A stretch of DNA of 49,521 nt, taken from NCBI GenBank assembly GCA_964412905.1, contig CAYPQL010000001.1:1-49521 (forward strand). The letters are read 5' to 3'. This DNA comes from CAYPQL01 sp964412905 (GTDB lineage: Bacteria; Patescibacteriota; Minisyncoccia; JAHIHE01; JAGLIN01). This document shows positions 1 through 6,557 of this stretch, piece by piece. Below the pieces are notes generated by a model. It saw nothing but the letters and a program-made list of their open reading frames with translations. It had not been told where the DNA came from and ran no database searches. How positions within the stretch are numbered: the stretch's first letter is position 1; each line of letters starts with the position of its first letter. Made by a program: the position numbers and the translations under genes.

Positions 1-27
1 ATCTTATTCCACTGCGGCAAACTTAAT

Positions 28-1137
28 TTATACCCATAGAAATGTCGGAAGAACCCTTAAATCATAAGTATTATTATTCTTTATAAAATCATCAATCAGC
101 GTCCTCAAGACATTTATTTTTTCATCGGCTTTCTGATAAAATTCTTGCAAAACGACAGAAAATTCTTGGTCATTTTCAATACCCTCAATAAATTTTTCTT
201 TTTCGCTTAAAATCTGCTTATCAAGAGGTTTTAAAAATGGCAATTTATCTCCGCTTTTTTGCCGATATTCGTTTATCAACTCATTAATGCCTTTTTTCTT
301 TTCTCCAGTTTTTTCAATCGTTTCTCCGCCCAAAACTTTGTTGTATTTGTCAATTCCGTCCTGCAAAAAACATTTATTATAATAATTTAATGAGAAGACA
401 TTTGCAACCAAAACATTAAAATCTTTTTCAATTTCAGAAAAATCTTTTTTGTTTTTTATTTTTTCAAAAATTTGCAAATTGTCGCAAAATCTTCTCAAAT
501 TTTGATCAATGGCTCGCGTTGCAATTGCTGTTGAGGTTCCATCGTCTTTGTAAAGATTTTTTCTTGTTTCGTGAAACTTCAAAAAATAACCGGTAAATCT
601 TTTCCAGTCATCAAAAATTGAAGCTGTTTGATCGTCTTCATCTAATATCTGCGTTTCTTTTTCATTGCCATATTTTTCTTTTAATAAACCAAAAATTTCT
701 TCTTCAAAAAGCATACCGATATCTTTTTTCTTAAAATTGGGGTATTTTTCAGAATATTCTTTTGCTTTTTTGTCAAACAGGCTAACAATTTCTTTTCGCA
801 ATTTTTTTTCTTGATCTTGCAATGATTTAATGCGGGCATCTTTTATTTTTTTATCAGTGTCTTTTTTATTTTCTTTTACTTCTTTCAAAGCGCTTAAATA
901 ATTATCAAATTGCAAAGTTGGGTTTTGTAATGACTCTTTTACAAACTCAAGATGAAGCCTGTCAAAATATGGCTTTATTTTAGTATATTTTTCTTGTTTA
1001 GTTTTATCTTTTTCAAAGACTTGATTCTCCTCCAGCATTTTTTGCGTATTCCCAACCGGTTTCAATTCAAACCTCAATGTCTTCGAAAGCTCATAGAGAT
1101 TTGTAAAACCATCAAACGCATTTTTTTCTTTTTGCAT
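28..1137 (-). CDS. cas12a: Cas12a (Cpf1) N-terminal fragment, prematurely stopped
   Basis: Type V-A CRISPR effector nuclease; only about the first 369 residues of a usual 1,200-1,300 are present. The N-terminus carries the hallmark FTNLYELSKTLRFELKPVG (residues about 11-29), followed by lysine-rich REC-lobe sequence and the conserved NNNTYDLR segment just before the stop. A TAA at 28-30 ends the frame; after DLR the sequence no longer looks like the family, so a frameshift or assembly error there is likely. The open frame extends upstream to 1221, but a consensus promoter covers 1169-1197, including the ATG at 1170, so translation should start at the ATG at 1137. No RuvC or Nuc domain, cas1/2/4 or CRISPR array is visible. 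Confidence 0.85.
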   Translation of the reverse strand: MQKEKNAFDGFTNLYELSKTLRFELKPVGNTQKMLEENQVFEKDKTKQEKYTKIKPYFDRLHLEFVKESLQNPTLQFDNYLSALKEVKENKKDTDKKIKDARIKSLQDQEKKLRKEIVSLFDKKAKEYSEKYPNFKKKDIGMLFEEEIFGLLKEKYGNEKETQILDEDDQTASIFDDWKRFTGYFLKFHETRKNLYKDDGTSTAIATRAIDQNLRRFCDNLQIFEKIKNKKDFSEIEKDFNVLVANVFSLNYYNKCFLQDGIDKYNKVLGGETIEKTGEKKKGINELINEYRQKSGDKLPFLKPLDKQILSEKEKFIEGIENDQEFSVVLQEFYQKADEKINVLRTLIDDFIKNNNTYDLRVLPTFLWV

Positions 1138-1168
1138 ATATTTTAAAATTAATTGTTTAACTATATTC

Positions 1169-1197
1169 ATTATACGCCCATTTTCCGCGCATATCAA
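1169..1197 (-). promoter_or_regulatory. Sigma70-type promoter of the cas12a fragment
   Basis: On the minus strand TTGATA (1197-1192), a 17-nt spacer and a perfect TATAAT (1174-1169). The transcript should begin near 1162, about 25 nt before the ATG at 1137. The upstream ATGs at 1221 and 1170 lie outside or within the promoter, which fixes the start choice. Confidence 0.7.
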
Positions 1198-1219
1198 AAA
1201 GGGACGACGGTTGTCGCCC
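1196..1219 (-). terminator. Rho-independent terminator upstream of cas12a
   Basis: Minus strand GGGCGAC, loop AACC, GTCGTCCC (one bulged base), then TTTTT. It would stop transcripts arriving from the lepA-copy side and overlaps the -35 box of the cas12a promoter, insulating that gene. Confidence 0.6.
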
Positions 1220-1248
1220 AATAGATATGCTTGCTAAAAAGCTAAGCT

Positions 1249-1395
1249 TTACTGGAACCGCCGCCCCTCTTTGAAAGTAAAACAAAGAAAAGCGTTGGAA
1301 ATAAAAAGCATATCAATCTGAGCGACATCAACATTATTGCACACATTTTTAAAAAGCGCAAGCCATCGTGTAAAATCATTCAAACTTTTCCCCAT
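1249..1395 (-). CDS. Small ORF directly after the lepA 3' copy
   Basis: A 48-codon ORF starting MGKSLNDFTRWLALF. It begins 4 nt after the stop of the duplicated lepA tail, and that stop region (AGGGTGA) is a plausible ribosome binding site. I do not recognise the protein; it is hydrophobic in the middle and ends in a basic tail. It may be the real downstream neighbour of lepA in the source locus, or simply open by chance. Confidence 0.3.
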   Translation of the reverse strand: MGKSLNDFTRWLALFKNVCNNVDVAQIDMLFISNAFLCFTFKEGRRFQ

Positions 1396-1399
1396 AATA

Positions 1400-1610
1400 T
1401 CACCCTTTCTTCAGCACCGACAGAAACGCTTCTTGCGGGATTTCAACTTTCCCGAACGATTTCATTTTTTTCTTCCCCTTTTTCTGCTTTTCCAGAAGTT
1501 TTCTTTTTCGCGAAACATCTCCGCCGTATAATTTGGCGGTCACATCTTTGCGGAAAGGGCGGATTGTTTCGCGCGCGATTATTTTTCCGGAAATCGCAGC
1601 TTGAATGGCT
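1400..1610 (-). pseudogene. Duplicated 3' end of lepA (elongation factor 4 fragment)
   Basis: In frame this encodes about the last 68 residues of LepA (AISGKIIARETIRPFRKD onward), including the conserved C-terminal basic region and a stop. It is 193/194 identical at the DNA level (1416-1609) to the end of the intact lepA in this window and lies in the same orientation 2,445 bp downstream of it. It lacks the GTPase and all upstream domains, so it is a non-functional fragment. Its upper edge at about 1610 cuts into a GHKL ATPase reading frame. It could be an insertion footprint or an assembly chimera from a sister strain. Confidence 0.9.
1416..1609. repeat. Direct repeat copy 1 (lepA 3' end)
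   Basis: Aligns without gaps to 3861-4054 with one mismatch (A at 1598 versus G at 4043). Homology fades just outside both ends. Together the copies flank a 2.25-kb accessory segment. Confidence 0.95.
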
Positions 1611-2276
1611 AATAAACGATATAATTTCTCCACTCTCAATTGATTTTTCTATTTCTGGCTTTGGGTCAACAATAAAAATTCTAGTCCCATAGTTTGTTAG
1701 CAAATTAATTTCTTTATCCGTCCATTCTTTAATTTTATCTTTTCCTTCTTCATCATAGTACAATTTAAATTTTACTCCTTTATCAACATCTAAAAATATT
1801 TCACCTGCAACATACGCATTATCAGTTGCTCTAAAAGAATCAAAAAACACTCTGTATTTTTTAGAAGCAAATAAAAATAAGGTTTTCCCTCTTCCTCTGC
1901 TTCCGCCTTCTTTAATAGACTTAGCACTCCAATTAGAATTTAAAAAATACGAAAGATCTTCTCCGCGTTCATTGCTGGTAAGTATTCTCGTACGATCTTC
2001 TTCGTTATTAAATTTTGTTCCTCTTAAACCAGTAGTCCCACTATCAACAACATAAAAAAACTTTTTACCATTTATATTTTTAAAAACAAAACCACACTCC
2101 CAGTCTTTTGCATGTTTTTTATCAATTCTTGCATCCCAACTATTTTGAATAGCATCTTTTTGTAATCCATCCACAAGCCAAAGAAGAGGATGGTCAACGA
2201 CTGACTTATATCCATCTGCCAATGCAATAATAGCTTTTTCATCATTTTGAATTTGTCTAAAAGTTTTAGTTGCCAT
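1443..2276 (-). pseudogene. GHKL-family ATPase, N-terminal part, truncated by lepA copy
   Basis: Start MATKTFRQIQND at 2276, directly after the 75-aa gene stop (2281). The N-box region reads DAIQNSWDAR, the G1 box DSGTTGLRG and the G2 box GGSRGRGKTLFLFAS, the three ATP-binding signatures of GHKL (gyrase/Hsp90/histidine kinase/MutL) ATPases. About 222 residues are genuine; from about 1610 the frame runs into the duplicated lepA tail in another reading frame and ends at 1443 with nonsense. Effector or C-terminal domains are missing. Such ATPases paired with a small protein occur in prokaryotic defence modules, but function here is inference. Confidence 0.7.
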
Positions 2277-2280
2277 ATTT

Positions 2281-2508
2281 TTATAATTTAAATTCTTTAT
2301 TTTTATTAAAACTAAACTTTGATTTTGTTTCTTTGGTTTTTCGCTCAATCTCTGAAAAAATTTTATTAATTTCCTCCTCGCTATATTCATAAGCGCTGCG
2401 ATTGGCGCAGTTGCCAAGGACTTTAAGCTTTTTAAGCACTTCATTTGTCCTATAAACCGCCAACCTCTTAAATCTTTCTTTTTTATCATTTTCCAAATTG
2501 GTAGTCAT
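2281..2508 (-). CDS. 75-aa conserved small protein paired with GHKL ATPase
   Basis: A 75-residue charged protein with a central block KVLGNCANRSAYEYSEEEI and a helix-rich basic end. The stop lies 4 nt before the ATPase start, so the two are almost certainly co-transcribed. From memory, similar small proteins with a ...RTNEVLKKLRLLGN...YEY... pattern accompany restriction-type or ATP-binding genes in Patescibacteria; I cannot name a Pfam family. It may be a regulatory or antitoxin-like partner. Confidence in the gene is good, in the role low. Confidence 0.65.
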   Translation of the reverse strand: MTTNLENDKKERFKRLAVYRTNEVLKKLKVLGNCANRSAYEYSEEEINKIFSEIERKTKETKSKFSFNKNKEFKL

Positions 2509-2603
2509 AAAATTAAATATATGTAATAGTAATTAGCTATTACAAGTGTATACTACTATGAAGCTATTGTCAATACCCTTATTATTAAATCTACTAAAAA
2601 AAC

Positions 2604-2633
2604 AAAAAACAGGCTCTCTCAAGCCTGTTTTTT
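2604..2633. terminator. Bidirectional hairpin terminator
   Basis: AAAAAACAGGCT, loop CTCTCA, AGCCTGTTTTTT. It sits downstream of the 136-aa gene for minus-strand transcription. The stem is nearly the same as the rpoC terminator at 6519-6546. Confidence 0.85.
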
Positions 2634-2687
2634 ATAATTTATTTTGTATATTTTCCTTACTATTCGTAATATTTATTGCTTCTCCTG

Positions 2688-3098
2688 CTAGCTTCTGTCC
2701 AACAAATTTCCTTTTTCTTGCTTTCTAAGCCTCTCGCAAATACCCTGAGGTATAACTCCGGCAAAATAACCAAAAAAGTACAATATCACATTCCCAAATG
2801 CGAGACTTATAAAACCTAGAAGTACAAACAACCTGTCTAAATTGCCTTCACCCATAATATCAATAATTACCCACCCCGAACAGGCAATCAAAACAGATGA
2901 AAAAAATAAAAACAACGAATTAATGATCATCAATTTTAAAAAACGGCCAAACAAGTTTTCTTTGAAGAATAAACTTGAAACAAACCCTAGAAAAATAATT
3001 CCTATCATGCCAGCCATCGTATCATCATAAAAAAAGATATAAATCAAGATAGAGATGATTAAATTCAGAAAAATAATTTTTGAGTAATTGATTGTCAT
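2688..3098 (-). CDS. Small multi-pass membrane protein
   Basis: 136 residues with about four hydrophobic segments (roughly residues 8-23, 28-45, 55-75 and 85-115) and a short basic cytoplasmic tail (ERLRKQEKGNLLDRS). I recognise no family. Single-gene unit, with the terminator at 2604-2633 after it. It lies inside the segment bounded by the two lepA 3' ends, so it is part of the presumed insertion. Confidence 0.6.
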   Translation of the reverse strand: MTINYSKIIFLNLIISILIYIFFYDDTMAGMIGIIFLGFVSSLFFKENLFGRFLKLMIINSLFLFFSSVLIACSGWVIIDIMGEGNLDRLFVLLGFISLAFGNVILYFFGYFAGVIPQGICERLRKQEKGNLLDRS

Positions 3099-3150
3099 AA
3101 TGATATGAAATTAATATAATTAAAATTTAAAAAAATTTAAAAAAATATTT

Positions 3151-3185
3151 CTGCTGTCTTATACTATTTAATAATAAGACAGCAG
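3151..3185 (-). terminator. Terminator of the 142-aa secreted-protein gene
   Basis: CTGCTGTCTTAT (3151-3162) pairs perfectly with ATAAGACAGCAG (3174-3185), 12 bp with an 11-nt loop. On the minus strand it is followed by a long T-rich tract (3150-3125). Confidence 0.85.
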
Positions 3186-3206
3186 AAACTGGTTTTAGCA
3201 ACGATT

Positions 3207-3617
3207 TTATCTATGCCAAAGATAAATCGATTCTAAACCACCAGATCCAACGACCTGAGCTTTGATTCCAACACAAACTCTAGTTGTTGTTGTTCCAAGA
3301 CCATTGGCAGATAGGCCGTAGAAATACATCGTATTAACATAGCCTCTCACAAACCATGAATTGGAACTCCATTTGACATTATTAGGATCTACTCTTGGAC
3401 CCCAATATGTGTTGTATTGGAGAATCAGATCGTCTTTGTCTGAACCACATTCGCCTGGATGGGGTATGGCTATGACAGGATAAACTTTTTCTGTGTTTCC
3501 ATTCCCAAACTCAACCAGCTGATTACTTGGTCCTACTGCCGATACTGGCATTGCTATGGCGCCTACCATTATTAGCAGCGTCATTGCCGCTAATACAATT
3601 TTGCTTTTTGTTTCCAT
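3207..3617 (-). CDS. Secreted hypothetical protein
   Basis: Start METKSK at 3617 gives a clean signal peptide (basic n-region, hydrophobic AMTLLIMVGAIAMPVSA core, AxA-like cleavage near residue 28) and about 108 mature residues. Two cysteines (in PGECGS and TRVCVG) could pair. An alternative start MFGNKD at 3635 only lengthens the n-region. The upstream leader of about 170 nt contains mutually exclusive inverted repeats and a strong terminator follows, so the gene is monocistronic. No family recognised. Confidence 0.65.
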   Translation of the reverse strand: METKSKIVLAAMTLLIMVGAIAMPVSAVGPSNQLVEFGNGNTEKVYPVIAIPHPGECGSDKDDLILQYNTYWGPRVDPNNVKWSSNSWFVRGYVNTMYFYGLSANGLGTTTTRVCVGIKAQVVGSGGLESIYLWHR

Positions 3618-3639
3618 ATCTTTGTTTCCAAACATTTGG

Positions 3640-3733
3640 GGCTATTCCCATCATCGTCAGAATACAAAGATTCTTTCTCCTTAGAATAGCCAAACCGACC
3701 GCTAAACAAAAATAACAACCGGATCGGCTATTC
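3640..3733 (-). promoter_or_regulatory. Leader with three alternating complementary octamers
   Basis: On the minus strand GAATAGCC (3733-3726), GGCTATTC (3691-3684) and GAATAGCC (3647-3640). The first pair extends with CCG/CGG to a stem of about 13 bp; the middle octamer could instead pair with the third. This allows two exclusive folds upstream of the secreted-protein start, as in attenuators. An AAGGAG sequence follows the middle octamer. Confidence 0.4.
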
Positions 3734-3847
3734 CAAAGATTCCTTTTTATTTTTTTATAAAGAGCAGTTTTCCCATCCTTTCTCTCTCGCTTACAAGAGA
3801 TAACACGGAAATAAAAACCTGTCAAATTTTTAAGTTCTATTTCAGTT

Positions 3848-5803
3848 CTATTTCCTCAATACCGACAGAAACGCTTCTTGCGGGATTTCAACTTTCCCGA
3901 ACGATTTCATTTTTTTCTTCCCCTTTTTCTGCTTTTCCAGAAGTTTTCTTTTTCGCGAAACATCTCCGCCGTATAATTTGGCGGTCACATCTTTGCGGAA
4001 AGGGCGGATTGTTTCGCGCGCGATTATTTTTCCGGAAATCGCGGCTTGAATGGCGACGGCGAAATTTTGGCGCGGGATTATGTCTTTAAGCTTGGCGGCA
4101 ATTCTTTTTCCCTCTTCTTGGCTTTCTTCTCGCGGAATAATTCTTGAAAACGCCTCGACTCTTTCTTCGGCTACTATTATATCCAGTTTGATTAAATCAC
4201 CGGCTCTAAATCCAATAAGCTCATAATTCATGGAGGCAAATCCGCTAGAAATGCTTTTGAGATTATCATAGAAATCAACGATAATATTAATGAGCGGAAT
4301 TTCATATACCAAAACAACTCGGCCCTCTGAAAGATAATTCGCGCTTTTATAAATCGCGCGGGATTTTTCGGCAAGCTTCATAACCGATCCGATTCTGTCT
4401 TTGGGAGATACAATTTCCAATTTTGCCCACGGCTCTTGAATTTCTTCAATCGCTCCCGGGTCGGGCATATCGGCGGGAGAAAATATGGTGATTTCCTGCT
4501 CGTTCCGTTTTTTTATTTTATACGAAACCGAAGGCGTAGTCACCACCAGATTCATATCATATTCGCGGGTAAGCCTTTCGCTCACGATTTCCAAATGGAG
4601 CATCCCCAAAAATCCGCACCTGAATCCCCTGCCAAGCGCCGTTGAACTTTCCGGATCAAAAGACAAAGACGCGTCATTCAGTTTTAATTTTTCCAAAGCG
4701 TCTCTAAGCCCGGGATAGTCATCTCCGTCAACTGGATAAATGCTGGCAAAAACAGCCGGACTGATTTCTTTATATCCCGGCAATGGCTTGATTATTATAT
4801 TTTTATCATCATAAATATTCTTATCAATATTTGATATTTGATATTTGATATTTGATATTTTAGTTATAGTGTCTCCCACCCGGCACTTCCCGACTTCCTT
4901 GAGCCCCGTGGCGATATATCCGATGTCGCCAGCTTCCAAAAATTCTGTTTTTTCAAGCTGAGGCTTCATAACGCCCAGCTCCAAAACTTCCGATTTTGCT
5001 TTTGCTTTCATAAAATATATTTCCTCTCCATTTTTTATTTTCCCGTCAACAATTCGGACTTGAGCGACAACGCCTTTATATGAATCAAAATACGAATCAA
5101 AAATCAAAGCGCGGAGGGGCTTGTCCTTCTCGCCGGAAGGCGCGGGAATTTTTTTAACAATCTCTTCCAAAACTTTTTCGACATTCTCTCCGGTTTTCGC
5201 GGAAATTCTGATTATTTCATTTTCATCCGTGCCGATCAAATCTTTTATTTCTTTCGCCGTTTCTTCTACCATAGCGTTCGGCATATCGATTTTGTTTATG
5301 ACCGGAATAATTTCCAAATTCTGCTCCATCGCCAAATATAAATTAGCCAGAGTCTGGGCCTGAATTCCCTGCGTCGCGTCCACCAGCAAAATCGCTCCCT
5401 CCACCGCCGCCAATGACCGCGAAACTTCATAAGCAAAATCAACATGCCCGGGAGTGTCAATTAAGTTTAAAGTGTAAAGTTCAAAGCATGTCCTCGAGAG
5501 GCATCGGGGGTTTAAAGTTTCGTTATTCTCTGATGGCAAATTATTTTTGGATTTTGGATTTTGGATTTCATTTGGATTTTGAGCTTTGGATTTTGAGCTT
5601 TCCAATTTGTATATCATCTTCGCCGGCTGCAGCTTAATGGTTATTCCCCGCTCTCTTTCCAAATCCATCTGATCAAGAACCTGGGCTTTCATCTTTCTTT
5701 TTTCCACGGTTTTAGTCAGCTCCAAAAGCCGATCGGCCAGAGTCGATTTCCCGTGATCTATATGCGCGATTATGCAGAAATTTCGAGTGTTTTGCTGGGA
5801 CAT
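3848..5803 (-). CDS. lepA: Elongation factor 4 (LepA), with two in-frame insertions
   Basis: Ribosome back-translocating GTPase. G1 AHIDHGKST (residues about 13-21), G3 DTPGHVDF (about 117-124), G4 NKID and the conserved C-terminal domain are all present. At 651 residues it is about 50 longer than the usual 600. The excess is an insertion at residues about 66-109 (between KMIYK and YTLNLIDTPGH) encoded by simple-repeat and palindromic DNA at 5470-5610, plus a short one near residues 314-330 (SNIKYQISNIDKN) from a tandem ATTTGATATTTG repeat at 4828-4860. Both sit in surface-loop positions. Its last 194 bp recur at 1416-1609. Confidence 0.97.
   Translation of the reverse strand: MSQQNTRNFCIIAHIDHGKSTLADRLLELTKTVEKRKMKAQVLDQMDLERERGITIKLQPAKMIYKLESSKSKAQNPNEIQNPKSKNNLPSENNETLNPRCLSRTCFELYTLNLIDTPGHVDFAYEVSRSLAAVEGAILLVDATQGIQAQTLANLYLAMEQNLEIIPVINKIDMPNAMVEETAKEIKDLIGTDENEIIRISAKTGENVEKVLEEIVKKIPAPSGEKDKPLRALIFDSYFDSYKGVVAQVRIVDGKIKNGEEIYFMKAKAKSEVLELGVMKPQLEKTEFLEAGDIGYIATGLKEVGKCRVGDTITKISNIKYQISNIDKNIYDDKNIIIKPLPGYKEISPAVFASIYPVDGDDYPGLRDALEKLKLNDASLSFDPESSTALGRGFRCGFLGMLHLEIVSERLTREYDMNLVVTTPSVSYKIKKRNEQEITIFSPADMPDPGAIEEIQEPWAKLEIVSPKDRIGSVMKLAEKSRAIYKSANYLSEGRVVLVYEIPLINIIVDFYDNLKSISSGFASMNYELIGFRAGDLIKLDIIVAEERVEAFSRIIPREESQEEGKRIAAKLKDIIPRQNFAVAIQAAISGKIIARETIRPFRKDVTAKLYGGDVSRKRKLLEKQKKGKKKMKSFGKVEIPQEAFLSVLRK
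3861..4054. repeat. Direct repeat copy 2 (inside intact lepA 3' end)
   Basis: The partner of 1416-1609, 193/194 identical, in the same orientation. This copy is embedded in the functional gene. Confidence 0.95.
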
Positions 5804-5997
5804 GGTTTTGGTGATATATAAATTATTATTTTAAAAACTCCGGACGATAAAACGACAGAACTATTCGCCCTTCAATCTCATCGCTCCAAATGGTGAATAT
5901 TTGTGGATTAAGTTGCTGGGTTTTGGTTTGGGTTATTTTTTTTAGTTTTTAATTCAGCAAAATATTTACCGCCAAAAGATTATCCACACCCTCCCTC

Positions 5998-6025
5998 TTG
6001 CATCAACCGCTTAATATGTTATACT
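5998..6025 (+). promoter_or_regulatory. Promoter of a small plus-strand RNA
   Basis: TTGCAT (5998-6003), 16-nt spacer, TATACT (6020-6025). The expected start at 6032 is exactly the first base of a 6-bp hairpin. This is one of the few plus-strand signals in the window. Confidence 0.5.
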
Positions 6026-6031
6026 AATTTT

Positions 6032-6088
6032 GTAGGAGAAATTCCTACTAATCACGCGGTCCCGCCCAAAGCGGGATTTTCGCTTTTT
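6032..6088 (+). ncRNA. Candidate tiny two-hairpin noncoding RNA
   Basis: The predicted transcript of about 57 nt opens with hairpin GTAGGA-GAAAT-TCCTAC (6032-6048), then an 11-nt linker, then terminator hairpin TCCCGC-CCAAA-GCGGGA (6060-6076) followed by TTTTCGCTTTTT. A promoter lies at the correct distance, and no ORF or ribosome binding site fits. It runs opposite to lepA and rpoC between them. It matches no RNA class I can name. The rest of 5804-6195 shows only AT-rich spacer. Confidence 0.5.
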
Positions 6089-6195
6089 ATATAAACCCTT
6101 TTGCCGGTATAAAACTTGCCAAAGTCAATATATTTATCTTTTATATTATGTAACTCTCCCACGACTTGCCCCCTCACGCCAATAACACTGATTTT

Positions 6196-6351
6196 TTACC
6201 TTTCACTTCTGAATTTCCATCCTAAAACATCTTGCCAATGAAACATATTAGTCAAATCTAAATACGCAAAAATAGATGTTTCTTCGCCAATCCATTCTAA
6301 ATAATCTTTTCTAACTATAAATTTATTCAAAATATCTTGAGGTATGTCCAT
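6196..6351 (-). CDS. Possible 51-aa protein between rpoC and lepA
   Basis: ORF MDIPQDILNKFIVRKDYLEW ... FRSER. It has a protein-like composition (aromatic and acidic residues, amphipathic helices), a natural stop and the same strand as its neighbours. There is no clear ribosome binding site and no recognised family. It could be a relic of a longer gene; the flanking 6352-6518 holds no convincing coding sequence. Confidence 0.4.
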   Translation of the reverse strand: MDIPQDILNKFIVRKDYLEWIGEETSIFAYLDLTNMFHWQDVLGWKFRSER

Positions 6352-6518
6352 AATTTAATTATTAGTATTAGTAATCAAGGGTGGTTTTGTTTTAATACCC
6401 GCTTATGCAAATACCATCTTATCTGCTTTTCGCCAAAACAAACTATCTCCATCCTATCACGAAACTCCTTCGCTTTCAAGGGCTGCTCTGGATATCCTGA
6501 AATCAAAACTGGGCCAAC

Positions 6519-6546
6519 AAAAACAGGCTCTCCCGAGCCTGTTTTT
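6519..6546 (-). terminator. rpoC terminator
   Basis: AAAAACAGGCTC, loop TCCC, GAGCCTGTTTTT, starting 12 nt after the rpoC stop on the minus strand. The symmetric A/T flanks make it usable in both directions. Confidence 0.9.
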
Positions 6547-6557
6547 CAAAATCTATT

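Noticed and set aside
1138..1221. Extended Cas12a start at 1221 or 1170
   Set aside because: Both lie upstream of, or within, the consensus promoter boxes, so they would not be in the transcript.
3523..3825. 100-aa ORF overlapping the secreted-protein start on the same strand
   Set aside because: It runs through the structured leader and reads the signal peptide in the wrong frame; composition (Cys and Arg rich) is not protein-like.
6030..6050. GTAGGAGAAATTCCTAC as a Cas12a direct repeat
   Set aside because: The reverse complement contains AATTTCTCCTAC, loosely like a Cas12a repeat end, but the UCUAC/GUAGA stem is absent, there is a single copy and no spacers.
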